From the NCBI RefSeq assembly GCF_023502325.1, contig NZ_JAMFLZ010000002.1, positions 186,001-250,000 of the forward strand: a stretch of 64,000 nt of DNA, read 5' to 3'. This stretch comes from Wocania_A spongiicola. Its GTDB lineage: Bacteria > Bacteroidota > Bacteroidia > Flavobacteriales > Flavobacteriaceae. The translations under genes and the position numbers were made by a program. Below, one piece after another: positions 43,767 to 53,494 of this stretch. Below the pieces are notes generated by a model that saw only the letters and a list, made by a program, of their open reading frames with translations, did no database searches and was not told where the DNA came from. Numbering within the stretch: position 1 is the stretch's first letter; each line of letters begins with the position of its first letter.

Positions 43767-45044
43767 ATGAATATTCCCCAATCGAGTTTGCCAAGAGTTG
43801 TTATTGTTGGAGGCGGTTTTGCTGGTATTAATTTGGCAAAGACCTTAGCTAATAAAAAAGTTCAAGTTGTATTAATTGATAAACGTAATTATCACACCTT
43901 TCAACCTTTATTATATCAAGTATCTTCTGCAGGTTTAGAGCCAGATTCTATTGCTTACCCGCTTAGAAAAATAATTAAAAAGCATAAAAACACCTTTTTT
44001 CGTTTAGCAGAAGTTGAAAACATTGATACTGAAAGTCAAGAAATCACTACTAATATAGGAATTTTAAGCTTTGATTTTTTAGTGATTGCTACTGGGACAA
44101 AGACCAATTATTTTGGTAATAAATCGATCGAAACATACAGTATGCCAATGAAAAAGGTGCCACAAGCTTTGAATATTAGAAGTTTGATTTTACAAAATTT
44201 TGAAGAAGCTGCTATAACAAACGATAAAGCATTTAGAAAAGCTTTATTGAATTTTGTTATTGTTGGTGGCGGACCAACTGGTGTTGAATTAGCAGGAGCT
44301 ATTGCAGAGCTTAAGAATCATATTTTGCCAAGAGATTATCGTGATTTGAATGCTAATGATATGGAAATATATTTGCTTGAAGGGAGCCCTCGTGTATTGC
44401 CAACAATGAGCGAGCACGCTTCAAAAAAGGCTGAACAGTTTCTTAAAAAACTAGGAGTACATGTAAAATGCGATACGTTTGTTAAAGATTACGACGGCAA
44501 AAAAGTGCTTACTAATTCTAGCCTGGAAATGGAGTCTGAAACATTAATTTGGGCTGCAGGTGTTACTGGAAATCCTGTTAAAGGGTTACATGGTAAATCT
44601 TTGTTAGATCGTATAAATCGATATAAAGTTAATGCGTTTAATCAGGTAGAAGGTTATACCAATATTTTTGCTTTAGGAGACATTGCTTTGATGCAAACTG
44701 AAGACTATCCAAAAGGACACCCTCAAGTTGCTCAACCTGCTATTCAGCAAGGTGAACTTTTAGGAAAAAATTTGATAAAATTAATTGAAGGAAAACCTCT
44801 TAAAAAATTTAAATATAGAGATAAAGGATCGATGGCTACCGTTGGTAGAAATAAAGCAGTTGTCGATTTAAAACATTATAAGTTTGCAGGATTTTTTGCT
44901 TGGTTTGTTTGGATGTTTATTCATCTTATGGCGTTGGTTGGTTTTAGAAATAGAGTAGTCGTTTTCTTTAATTGGTGCTACAATTACATCAATTTTGATA
45001 AAGCAGCGCGCCTAATTATACGTCCATTCCATAAATTAAATTGA
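43767..45044 (+). CDS. Type II NADH dehydrogenase
   Basis: 425 residues from ATG 43767. The longer frame from 43737 would begin inside the predicted promoter. FAD motif VIVGGGFAGINLA at the N-terminus, the second Rossmann motif VIVGGGPTGVELAGAIAEL near residue 170, and the C-terminal flavoprotein motif NIFALGDIAL. The last 60 residues contain a hydrophobic stretch (FAWFVWMFIHLMALVGF) for membrane binding. It oxidises NADH and reduces quinone without proton pumping. Single gene. Confidence 0.92.
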   Translation: MNIPQSSLPRVVIVGGGFAGINLAKTLANKKVQVVLIDKRNYHTFQPLLYQVSSAGLEPDSIAYPLRKIIKKHKNTFFRLAEVENIDTESQEITTNIGILSFDFLVIATGTKTNYFGNKSIETYSMPMKKVPQALNIRSLILQNFEEAAITNDKAFRKALLNFVIVGGGPTGVELAGAIAELKNHILPRDYRDLNANDMEIYLLEGSPRVLPTMSEHASKKAEQFLKKLGVHVKCDTFVKDYDGKKVLTNSSLEMESETLIWAAGVTGNPVKGLHGKSLLDRINRYKVNAFNQVEGYTNIFALGDIALMQTEDYPKGHPQVAQPAIQQGELLGKNLIKLIEGKPLKKFKYRDKGSMATVGRNKAVVDLKHYKFAGFFAWFVWMFIHLMALVGFRNRVVVFFNWCYNYINFDKAARLIIRPFHKLN

Positions 45045-45109
45045 TACTTTAAATTTAGTCAATCAATTATCTGATTAATAATAAATTAACACTTTATAAT
45101 AGATTTTGT

Positions 45110-45778
45110 CTATTGCTGTTTTTTAATACCTAAAACGATAAATAATTGGGCAATTGAGTAGGTAAGCATAATGCTAATGCCAGAAAAAGGTAAAGGTTCA
45201 TAAAATTTATTTAAGGCCAATAAACTATCCGAAGTTATAAAAAAAAGTGCACCTAAAAAAACAAAAAAGTAACTACTTTTTGGAACACTACCCTTTCGTA
45301 AAAAAGCTGTTATTACCATTGATAAAATTACAATCATATAAATGATAACTGGTACTAATAAATCCCCTAAACCATCTTTTAAAAAGTAAAATAATCCAGC
45401 TGCATAAACGAGTAATATAATGGTTAATAATACCGTATTATTTAAGTTGTTTTTCTTTTTTAAAAAAGTAAAGACATACATAATATGAGCTAATAAAAAG
45501 GATACTAATCCGCCTATAAAAAAGGTAGTAGATGCATCTGCAAAAATTAAAAGCACATCTCCAAAAAGAGATAATATTAATGCTAAAAAAGTAAACAGCC
45601 TAGTTTTATTATCGAGGTGCTTTCCATAATTCCAAAAGAAAAAAATAAGCGATATTAAAATAAGTGGTTTGGTTAAATAATGAAATGTTGTTAAGGTTTC
45701 AATATTATCACAAACTAATTCAGCAATAACAATAATTAAGAAAATTAATGAGAATGTTTTTTCAGTTTTGGAAAGCAT
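45110..45778 (-). CDS. YhhN-family membrane protein (lysoplasmalogenase-like)
   Basis: 222 residues from ATG 45778. The longer frame starts at a TTG (45805) and is not preferred. About eight membrane helices, with the conserved FGDVLLIF and the C-terminal PLPFSGISIMLTYSIAQLFIVLG typical of YhhN/TMEM86. Some members cleave lysoplasmalogens, but most bacterial ones are uncharacterised. Convergent with the NDH-2 gene; the 65-base gap shows no clear terminator. Confidence 0.82.
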   Translation of the reverse strand: MLSKTEKTFSLIFLIIVIAELVCDNIETLTTFHYLTKPLILISLIFFFWNYGKHLDNKTRLFTFLALILSLFGDVLLIFADASTTFFIGGLVSFLLAHIMYVFTFLKKKNNLNNTVLLTIILLVYAAGLFYFLKDGLGDLLVPVIIYMIVILSMVITAFLRKGSVPKSSYFFVFLGALFFITSDSLLALNKFYEPLPFSGISIMLTYSIAQLFIVLGIKKQQ

Positions 45779-45907
45779 ACAAATGATTTTATCAAATATA
45801 TTCAATTCATCATTAAAATTTTACAATTCAGTTAGTATTAGTTTTTTCAAAACGGTATATGCTTCAATTTTGCTTCATCAATTAAAAACGAACAAACCAT
45901 TTACCAA

Positions 45908-48061
45908 ATGAAAAATCTATTATTAATTTTAAGTTTAATTATTTCAAGTCAGTTTTTTGCCCAAAGTGTTATTAATGGAAAAGTTACCGATAACAAAGGT
46001 TTACCAATCACAGGAGCAAATGTTTATTTAGATGCTACTTACGATGGTAGTACAACCGATGAGAATGGTTTATTTTCTTTTAAAACAGAAGAAACAAGCA
46101 CTCAAACCTTAATTGTATCTTTTCTGTCTTATGAGACATTTACAATGGTTGGTGACGTTTCATATATGAAAGATTTAACTATTAAACTTAGAGAAAACAT
46201 TGGTACTTTGGATGCTGTGGTTTTATCTGCAGGGACATTTGCAGCTGGCGATAATAGTAAAGTAAATGTGCTAAAGCCTTTAGATGTTGTAACTACAGCA
46301 AGTGCTTTGGGCGATTTTGTTGGTGCTTTACAAACATTACCTGGTACAACCACAGTGGCCGAAGACGGGCGATTATTTGTTCGTGGTGGAGAAGCCGAAG
46401 AAACTCAAATATTTATAGACGGTATTCGTGTGTTTACACCCTATTCACCAACAACTAATAATACACCAACTCGTGGTAGGTATTCACCATTTTTGTTTGA
46501 TGGCATTACATTTTCTACGGGTGGATATTCAGCTGAGTTTGGTCAAGCACTATCAAGTGTTTTGTTATTAAATACTATTGATGAGCCAGATCAAGAAAAA
46601 ACAGATATAGGTATTATGAGTGTTGGTGCAACACTTGGAAACACTCAAAAATGGGATAAAAGCTCGCTAAGTGTTAATGCATCTTATATAAATTTAGCGC
46701 CTTATATTGCTTTGTTTCCAGATAGGAATGATTGGAAAAAGCCTTTTGAAACACTTTCTGGAGAAGCCGTATATAGAAAGAAAACCGATTCAGGGTTATT
46801 TAAACTTTATGGTGCTTTTGACACTACAAATTTTGAATTAACTCAAGAAGATATTAATTATAGTGAGGGTTTAGATTTTAAACTAAAAAACAAAAACCTA
46901 TATTTTAATGGTTCATATCAAGGTGTCTTGAATGAAAATTGGACTTTATTTGGAGGTTTAAGCTATACTCACGGAAATAACAATATCAATATAATGGATA
47001 GTGATATTAAAGATTCAGAAAACTCAGTACACGCAAAACTTAAATTTAAAAATAGAATAAGCAACCGCTTTAAGCTTTACTTTGGAGCTGAGTATTTTGC
47101 AACAGATTTTGACGAAACCTATAGTGATGATATAGTTAACCCGGTAACCTATGGTTATAACGATAATATTGCAGCTGCATTTGCAGAGGCAGATATTTTT
47201 GTGTCTAAAAAGCTAGCTTTTAAAACAGGAGTACGTGCAGAATATAGTGAGCTTTTTAAAGACTTTACTTTAGCCCCAAGATTATCATTGGCTTATAAAA
47301 CTTCAGGCAAAAGTCAATTATCATTAGCATATGGTAATTTTTATCAAAATCCATCAAGCTATATTTTGAAGTTTAATCAAAATTTAAAACCACAGAATAC
47401 ATCACATTATATTTTTAACTATCAATATAATGCTGATAGAAAAATATTTAGGGCTGAAGCTTATTACAAGAAGTATGATAATTTAGTTAAGTTTAATGAT
47501 GAGTTTCCAGATTTTAATAGCACTTATAATAATGAAGGTAATGGTTTTGCAAAAGGTATTGATTTCTTTTGGAGAGATAGTAAAAGTATCAAGAATTTTG
47601 ATTATTGGTTAAGCTATTCATTTTTAGATACCAAACGAGATTACAGAAATTATCAAACTGAGGCACAACCAAACTTTGCGAATACGCATAACCTTTCGGT
47701 AGTTGGTAAATATTGGATTAATGATTGGCGCAGTCAAGTAGGATTTAGTTACGGTTTTGCTTCTGGAAGAACATATACCAATCCTAACAAACCTGGGTTT
47801 TTAAATAACAAAACAAAAGCCTATAACAGCTTAAGTGTGAATTGGGCATATTTAATAAGTCCGCAAAAAATACTATATGCTTCGGTAAACAATGTATTAG
47901 GTTTTAAAAATGTTAACGGTTATCAATATGCAAATACTCCAAATATAAATGGCGATTTTGCAAGACGTACGTTACAGCCTGCAGCAGATCAATTCTTTTT
48001 TGTTGGCTTCTTTTGGACGATTAGTGAGGACAAAAAAAGCAACCAATTGGATAATTTATAG
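45908..48061 (+). CDS. TonB-dependent receptor with carboxypeptidase-like N-terminal domain
   Basis: 717 residues, signal peptide to ~residue 18. A CarboxypepD_reg-like domain (GKVTDNKGLPITGANVYLD, residues ~23-95) precedes a plug domain (GALQTLPGTTTVAEDGRLFVRGGEAEETQIFIDG) and a C-terminal beta-barrel rich in paired aromatic strands. It is an outer membrane importer using energy from TonB (gene at 49810). No SusD partner is next to it, and the substrate is unknown. It converges on a sulfatase gene with two bases between stops. Confidence 0.9.
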   Translation: MKNLLLILSLIISSQFFAQSVINGKVTDNKGLPITGANVYLDATYDGSTTDENGLFSFKTEETSTQTLIVSFLSYETFTMVGDVSYMKDLTIKLRENIGTLDAVVLSAGTFAAGDNSKVNVLKPLDVVTTASALGDFVGALQTLPGTTTVAEDGRLFVRGGEAEETQIFIDGIRVFTPYSPTTNNTPTRGRYSPFLFDGITFSTGGYSAEFGQALSSVLLLNTIDEPDQEKTDIGIMSVGATLGNTQKWDKSSLSVNASYINLAPYIALFPDRNDWKKPFETLSGEAVYRKKTDSGLFKLYGAFDTTNFELTQEDINYSEGLDFKLKNKNLYFNGSYQGVLNENWTLFGGLSYTHGNNNINIMDSDIKDSENSVHAKLKFKNRISNRFKLYFGAEYFATDFDETYSDDIVNPVTYGYNDNIAAAFAEADIFVSKKLAFKTGVRAEYSELFKDFTLAPRLSLAYKTSGKSQLSLAYGNFYQNPSSYILKFNQNLKPQNTSHYIFNYQYNADRKIFRAEAYYKKYDNLVKFNDEFPDFNSTYNNEGNGFAKGIDFFWRDSKSIKNFDYWLSYSFLDTKRDYRNYQTEAQPNFANTHNLSVVGKYWINDWRSQVGFSYGFASGRTYTNPNKPGFLNNKTKAYNSLSVNWAYLISPQKILYASVNNVLGFKNVNGYQYANTPNINGDFARRTLQPAADQFFFVGFFWTISEDKKSNQLDNL

Positions 48062-48063
48062 AC

Positions 48064-49680
48064 CTATTCCTTAACCGACATGTTTATATATTTTTGATCA
48101 AGTGCTTTGGAGTCTTTATACTTTACTCGTAATGCCTCAAGTTCTATTTTTAGCTCTTTTACTTTGTCGGCATAATCAGGATTGTTGTATACGTTATTCA
48201 TCTCTTGTGGATCTTTTAAACGATCATAAAGCTCCCATTCATTTATATCATGATAAAAATGTACTAATTTATATTCCTTATTGACTATACCATAATGCCT
48301 TTTAACCGTATGTTCTCCAGGATATTCATAGTAATGATAATAAACAGCATCGCGAGTCCATTTTTCATTTTCACCTTTTAGTAAAGGAATTATACTTTCG
48401 CCTTGCATGTCTTCAGGAGCATCAATTAGTGCGGCTTCCAGAAAGGTTTGAGCAAAGTCTAGATTTTGTACCATTTCATCGTTTGTTGTTCCAGGTTTTA
48501 TTTGATTTGGCCAACGAATTAACAACGGTGTTTTAAACGATTCATCGTATATAAAGCGTTTATCAAACCAACCATGTTCCCCAAGATAGAAACCTTGATC
48601 TGATGTATAAACTACTATAGTGTTTTTAGCTAAACCACTTTCGTCTAAATAATCTAAAACACGACCAACATTATCATCAACAGATGAAATGCAACCTAGA
48701 TAGTCTTGCATATAACGTTGATATTTCCATTGCATTTTTTCCTTATCATTAAGCGTAGGCCAATTGTTTTTAAACCATGTGTTAATAGAATCTATAACGG
48801 GGTCGTATAATTTTCTTTGTTCTTCATTAAACCTACTGTAAGCACGGTTAAACCCATTAATAGAAGGCACTTCTGGTTCTACGCCACCCATTTCATCAAT
48901 CGTTTTGGGACTTATTTTTGAGTCATGACCATATTTCATATGAGTTAACAAGTTCATCTCTGCTGTTTTTGCTGCTGTTCCTCTATTGGAATAATCATCA
49001 AAAAGCGTCTCTGGTTCTGGGAATGTTTTTTTAGCAAACTCCTTAAATTTTTCTGGATTTGGCCACCATGGTCTGTGAGGAGCTTTATGTAAATACATCA
49101 TCATAAAAGGCTTTTCCTTGTTTCGTTTTTTGTCTAGCCAATTAATAGTAAAATCTGTGATAATATCGGTTACATAACCTGTAATGGTAGTGTCTCCTTC
49201 TTTAGTTATAAATTTTGGGTTTAAATAATTGCCTTGCCCTGGTAAAATCATAAAATCATCTACGCCTTTAGGGTTGTTACCAAAATGTAATTTTCCATAC
49301 ATAGCAGTTTCGTAACCCGCTTTTTGAAAAAGTTGAGGGAACGTAACTTGAGTAGTATCAAAAGGCATTAAATTATTAATCTTCCCATTTATATGAGTGT
49401 GTTTCCCAGTAAGAATTGTAGCTCTTGAAGGTGCACAAATAGAATTTGTAACACAAGCATTAGTAAACAACATGCCCTCGTTTGCAATTCTATCAATATT
49501 TGGAGTCTTTATTAGCTTGTCTGAATATGCGCTAATGGCCTGATAAGCATGATCATCAGACATGATAAAAAGAATATTTGGTCGTTGCGGAGTGGTTTTT
49601 TCTTTTTTAGAACAAGAACTTAAAGTTAAAAGTCCAATTAAAAAAAGGGTAAACGCGTAGTTAGTTTTTGCTAAACTCAT
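48064..49680 (-). CDS. Sulfatase, lipoprotein
   Basis: 538 residues from ATG 49680. The frame extends to 49701, but the chosen start gives a better lipoprotein signal (SSC, Cys23). The sulfatase signature CAPSRATILTGKH begins at Cys82, the residue modified to formylglycine. The metal site FIMSDDHA and the C-terminal half (HYYEYPGEHTVKRHYGI) match arylsulfatase/iduronate sulfatase types. A maturation enzyme is not in this window. It could act on sulfated polysaccharides, as in marine Bacteroidetes. Convergent with the TonB receptor. Confidence 0.93.
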   Translation of the reverse strand: MSLAKTNYAFTLFLIGLLTLSSCSKKEKTTPQRPNILFIMSDDHAYQAISAYSDKLIKTPNIDRIANEGMLFTNACVTNSICAPSRATILTGKHTHINGKINNLMPFDTTQVTFPQLFQKAGYETAMYGKLHFGNNPKGVDDFMILPGQGNYLNPKFITKEGDTTITGYVTDIITDFTINWLDKKRNKEKPFMMMYLHKAPHRPWWPNPEKFKEFAKKTFPEPETLFDDYSNRGTAAKTAEMNLLTHMKYGHDSKISPKTIDEMGGVEPEVPSINGFNRAYSRFNEEQRKLYDPVIDSINTWFKNNWPTLNDKEKMQWKYQRYMQDYLGCISSVDDNVGRVLDYLDESGLAKNTIVVYTSDQGFYLGEHGWFDKRFIYDESFKTPLLIRWPNQIKPGTTNDEMVQNLDFAQTFLEAALIDAPEDMQGESIIPLLKGENEKWTRDAVYYHYYEYPGEHTVKRHYGIVNKEYKLVHFYHDINEWELYDRLKDPQEMNNVYNNPDYADKVKELKIELEALRVKYKDSKALDQKYINMSVKE

Positions 49681-49809
49681 ATTTAAAATAAAATTAAGCA
49701 TCTAAGATAGTAAAACTTAGAAATTAATTATATGAAAATCATATATGATAAATGTCATAGTTATTCAGTTTGATTCTTAATAATTTTAATGGTATAAAAT
49801 GTATGAGTC

Positions 49810-50538
49810 ATGAAACCAAAAAAGAACCCAGAAATAGAAATAGGACGAAATAGCAGCCTATATTTTGCTATAGGTTTAAATTTAATGTTATTTATGTCAT
49901 GGCAAGCTTTAGAGTATAAAACTTACGATAAAGAAATAGCAAGTATAGATATTGTTGAAGTAGATGAAGAAGTTGAAGAGGAAATTCCTGTTATAAATAT
50001 AAATACTCCGCCACCGCCACCGCCACCAGTAGCAATAACTGAAACTATTGAAATAGTTGAAGATGCTGAAGAAGTTGAAGAAACAGTTATTGAAAGCACA
50101 GAAACTGCACTAGATGATGCTATAGAGGAACGGGTAGTATCTGTAAGTGATGTTGATGTTGATGAGGTAGAAGAAGAAGTAGAAGTTCCGTTTGCAGCTA
50201 TTGAAGATGTACCAGTTTTTCCTGGTTGTGAGGGCAAATCTAGAAAAGAAATGAAAGATTGTTTTCAGAAAAAAATACAAGAGCATGTAGTTACAAACTT
50301 TAGGTACCCACAAACAGCTATAGATTTAGGAATTCAAGGACGAGTATCTGTAATATTTGTGATAGATTCTAACGGAATTACTACTAAAGTAAGATCTAGA
50401 GGACCAGATAGAATTTTAGAAAAAGAAGCAGAAAGAATTATTGGCCTGTTACCCAAAATGATACCAGGTAAGCAGCGAGATAAGCCCGTAAAAGTAAGCT
50501 ATGCTATACCCATTTTCTTCAAATACCAAGAAGGTTAA
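49810..50538 (+). CDS. TonB-family energy transducer
   Basis: 242 residues. A membrane helix (~residues 17-35) is followed by the acidic Val/Glu-rich spacer with a polyproline stretch (NTPPPPPPPVA), then a TonB C-terminal domain (YPQTAIDLGIQGRVSVIFVIDSNG). It couples the proton-motive force to outer membrane receptors. The acidic spacer (EEVEETVIEST) replaces the Pro-Lys spacer of enteric TonB and is common in Bacteroidetes. A terminator follows. Confidence 0.92.
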   Translation: MKPKKNPEIEIGRNSSLYFAIGLNLMLFMSWQALEYKTYDKEIASIDIVEVDEEVEEEIPVININTPPPPPPPVAITETIEIVEDAEEVEETVIESTETALDDAIEERVVSVSDVDVDEVEEEVEVPFAAIEDVPVFPGCEGKSRKEMKDCFQKKIQEHVVTNFRYPQTAIDLGIQGRVSVIFVIDSNGITTKVRSRGPDRILEKEAERIIGLLPKMIPGKQRDKPVKVSYAIPIFFKYQEG

Positions 50539-50570
50539 TTGGTTTTGTAAATGGTTTTAATCAATGTGAA

Positions 50571-50603
50571 AAAAGGCAATCTAAGAATTTAGATTGCCTT
50601 TTT
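50571..50603. terminator. Bidirectional terminator
   Basis: GGCAATCTAA (50575-50584) pairs with TTAGATTGCC (50589-50598), flanked by A and T runs; located between the convergent tonB gene and the small exported protein gene, overlapping the latter's stop. Confidence 0.88.
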
Positions 50604-51003
50604 AATTCCAATGTTTTATTGCATCATTATGTAAAATAACTTTTCTAAATTCGGTTGGTTTTTTATTGTTTAGTAATTTTAATCCATCACTGGCATCAAT
50701 CAATTTTCTAAAGTTTTTCTCACTAGCTTTATATTGCTTTATATTTTTATATGTTGTTATAAGCATAAAAGTATAAGGTGTTTCAGCCGTTGGGATAGTT
50801 TCTAAGAGCTGATAAGATTCAATATAATTTTTTTCAATGGCTTTTATGCGTAGCTGCTGCCAATTGTTTTGATAATAAAAAAGAGCTTCTGCTTTATTTT
50901 CATTTAAAACTTGCACATAATCTATCATTGAAATATGATTTGATTGTTGACCTATACCTGAGTAACCAGAAATAAGTAAAATAAAAAGAATAATTTTTTT
51001 CAT
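50602..51003 (-). CDS. Small exported protein, unknown function
   Basis: 133 residues with a signal peptide (to about residue 18). The pattern SMIDYVQVLNENKAEALFYYQNNW then TPYTFMLITTYKN suggests an alpha/beta-barrel of the monooxygenase/NIPSNAP-like fold; this is uncertain. Follows the esterase gene by two bases, so an operon is likely. Confidence 0.7.
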   Translation of the reverse strand: MKKIILFILLISGYSGIGQQSNHISMIDYVQVLNENKAEALFYYQNNWQQLRIKAIEKNYIESYQLLETIPTAETPYTFMLITTYKNIKQYKASEKNFRKLIDASDGLKLLNNKKPTEFRKVILHNDAIKHWN

Positions 51004-51005
51004 GA

Positions 51006-52256
51006 TTATTGGTTTTTAAGCTTGTCTAGTTTTTCTTTAGAGTAGTTATTTCCGCCGCCAGTGCTTAAGGCTTTCTCATATGCCTTAATAGCTTTTTTGG
51101 TTTCTTTTACAGATGAGTAATAATCTCCTAAAGAATCATAAACATTAGATTTATTAGGATAATTTTTTACATTCATTTTAAAAAATGCTAATGCTTTTTT
51201 GTTCATTTTCTGATTCATGGAGCCATATCCCATTTGATTTATTAAATCTTCGGGAGGTAAAATTGAGTACCCCATTTTTGTTGAAACATTTTCATAATGT
51301 TTAGTTACATCAGAAATAACAATATCTGCAGAAATATCTGGACTCATTATCTTAGGAATTAAATCATTTCCAATATCATACCATGAAAAAATAAAATGGA
51401 GCGCATCATAAGTAGTTATTAATGGTACAGATCCGTGAGAATCATTTTCGTAATATTTATAACCAAAATCCAATTGACTAGAAGAATTTGGTACCACCTT
51501 TTTAGAAAACTCTAAGATGTCGCGTATATGTTGAGTTGTTCCAGTTGTATCTTGCATTACGGTGCTTATTTCCTTATCAGGACCCATAGTGTTTGCTATA
51601 CCTACAAACAGGCTTTCTTTTGATAAATTTTTGTTATTCAATACAGTTTTCGCTTCTTCTAAAGTTGCTGAATCTGCCCACCATAGACTTGGGTCTATAG
51701 CCACATAGCTATTAAATATTCCTGGACGTTTTAATAATGTGTTTATTACTGTTAACCCTCCTAAAGAATGGCCTATATATGTTCGGTATGGCGATGTCGG
51801 GTATTTGCTATCTATATACGGAATAAGTTCTTTTTCTATAAAATCCATAAAATTGTTACCTCCTCCAGGGCCGTTATTATTTATCTCACCAGAGTTTAAA
51901 TTATTTTCTGGAGTTGGTGTTAAGTCTCTCATACGATTTGTATTTGGTATTCCAACAACTATCATTTTTGGAACAATAGTATTACCATTTACAGAGCTTA
52001 ATTGATGAATCATACCTGTTACTGAAGAAAAATGTGCATTACCATCTAATAAATAAACTACAGGATATTTTTCATTAGAGTTAACATTTCCATCCGGTAA
52101 ATGCACCCATATTTTTCTAAGCTCATGTAGCGCGTTTGATTTAATACTATCAACTATTCCTATGGTTATTTTTTTATGTTCTACTTGTTGCGCTTCAACT
52201 TTTATAATTGATATGACGAAGAACGTGCAGAAAATAAATATTAGCTGTTTTTTCAT
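51006..52256 (-). CDS. Exported esterase with C-terminal TPR-like region
   Basis: 416 residues with a signal peptide. The esterase D/enterochelin esterase-like alpha/beta hydrolase fold spans residues ~30-310; the elbow GHSLGGLTVINTLL holds the nucleophile Ser, and DGNAHF and NDSHGSVP give other active-site parts. The last 80 residues contain a tetratricopeptide-like pair (FFKMNVKNYPNKSNVYDSLGDYYSS). Substrate unknown; siderophore esters are possible in this family. Confidence 0.87.
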   Translation of the reverse strand: MKKQLIFIFCTFFVISIIKVEAQQVEHKKITIGIVDSIKSNALHELRKIWVHLPDGNVNSNEKYPVVYLLDGNAHFSSVTGMIHQLSSVNGNTIVPKMIVVGIPNTNRMRDLTPTPENNLNSGEINNNGPGGGNNFMDFIEKELIPYIDSKYPTSPYRTYIGHSLGGLTVINTLLKRPGIFNSYVAIDPSLWWADSATLEEAKTVLNNKNLSKESLFVGIANTMGPDKEISTVMQDTTGTTQHIRDILEFSKKVVPNSSSQLDFGYKYYENDSHGSVPLITTYDALHFIFSWYDIGNDLIPKIMSPDISADIVISDVTKHYENVSTKMGYSILPPEDLINQMGYGSMNQKMNKKALAFFKMNVKNYPNKSNVYDSLGDYYSSVKETKKAIKAYEKALSTGGGNNYSKEKLDKLKNQ

Positions 52257-52419
52257 AATTCGAGAAGAGTTAAATTTTCTTCAATTTAATAATTATTGAT
52301 GGTGAACAATCGCAGTTTAACATTTCATCAACAAAAAATAACAATTCGGTAAGTCATTTTTTTTAAAACAAGCCATCTACTAGATATTTGTTGCATAATT
52401 AAAACCTAAAAACACAAAT

Positions 52420-52836
52420 ATGAAACAATTAATCTTTGGTCTATTACTAACCATAACAAGCTTTGTAAGTGCTCAAACTGACACTCAAGATATTATTGTT
52501 AACATTTCGAATTTTGATTCTAATGAAGGTAAAATTATGGTTGCTCTTTACGACTCTGAAGACACCTTTTTAAAAACAGTAAAAAAAGGAATGATAGGAG
52601 TTATTGAAAATAAAACCAGTACGGTAACATTTAAAAATATTCCAGATGGCATTTATGCTATTTCTGTTTTTCATGATGAAGACAATAATGGAAAATTAGA
52701 AACTAATTTCTTAGGAATTCCAAAAGAAGATACAGGAACATCTAACAACGCGCCAGCTAGATTTGGACCTCCAAAATGGGAAGATGCCAAGTTTATAATC
52801 AAAGGCAAGTCAATTACATTAAATATTAAACTTTAA
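52420..52836 (+). CDS. DUF2141 exported protein
   Basis: 138 residues, signal peptide ending VSAQ. The domain (EGKIMVALYDSEDTF, NIPDGIYAISVFHDEDNNGKLETN) parallels the copy at 23184. First gene of an operon with a TPR-like protein and a histidine kinase. It may be a partner or reporter of the signalling system; this is inference. Confidence 0.85.
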   Translation: MKQLIFGLLLTITSFVSAQTDTQDIIVNISNFDSNEGKIMVALYDSEDTFLKTVKKGMIGVIENKTSTVTFKNIPDGIYAISVFHDEDNNGKLETNFLGIPKEDTGTSNNAPARFGPPKWEDAKFIIKGKSITLNIKL

Positions 52837-52845
52837 AATAGAAAA

Positions 52846-53469
52846 ATGAAACATTTAATCATCATCGCAACACTTTTAGTATCAGGAGTTATAAATTCTC
52901 AAACTAATTATGAAAAAGGAATGCAAAAGGCTTTTGAGCTTTGGGGCAGCAACAAACCTACAGAAGCAATAAACTTATTTGAACGTATAGCCAATGCAGA
53001 GCCCGATAATTGGTTGCCTTCATATTATGCAGCACAAATAAATATTGTGAATAGTTTTGGAGAAAAGGACGAAGAAAAGCTTTCTGCACAACTTAAAAAA
53101 GCACAAGATTTAATAAACGACGCCACAGCAATATCTAAAGATAACCCAGAAATTTTAGTGCTTCAAGCTTTGTTGCATACGGCTTGGGTAGCTTATGATG
53201 GTGCAACTTACGGCATGACGCTTTCTGGCAAAGTGGTTGAGTTATATGCAAAAGCAAAGCAAATTGCACCAAAAAATCCACGGGTAGTATATTGTAAAGC
53301 AGAGTGGGATATTGGTGGAGCGAGTTACTTTGGGCAAGATACTACACCATTTTGCAAAGATTTAGAACTAGCCTTAGAACTTTTTGCTAACTTTAAGCCA
53401 GAAACACCTTTTCATCCTAATTGGGGTAAAGAACGTGCGGCGCAAGTATTAAAATCTTGTAAAAAGTAA
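52846..53469 (+). CDS. Exported TPR-like protein
   Basis: 207 residues, signal peptide (to about residue 19). Helical repeats resemble tetratricopeptides (KAFELWGSNKPTEAINLFERIANAEP, WLPSYYAAQINIV). No catalytic motif. It lies nine bases after DUF2141 and 25 before the histidine kinase gene. Confidence 0.75.
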   Translation: MKHLIIIATLLVSGVINSQTNYEKGMQKAFELWGSNKPTEAINLFERIANAEPDNWLPSYYAAQINIVNSFGEKDEEKLSAQLKKAQDLINDATAISKDNPEILVLQALLHTAWVAYDGATYGMTLSGKVVELYAKAKQIAPKNPRVVYCKAEWDIGGASYFGQDTTPFCKDLELALELFANFKPETPFHPNWGKERAAQVLKSCKK

Positions 53470-53494
53470 GAGTTAATATCTATAAACTAATAGC

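Noticed and set aside
45045..45109. Search for a terminator between the convergent NDH-2 and YhhN genes
   Set aside because: Only a weak ATAGA/TCTAT pairing was found, too poor to list.
49923..50237. Ser/Thr-rich open frame opposite tonB
   Set aside because: It is a reverse-strand image of the Glu/Val-rich and polyproline spacer of TonB and has no independent support.
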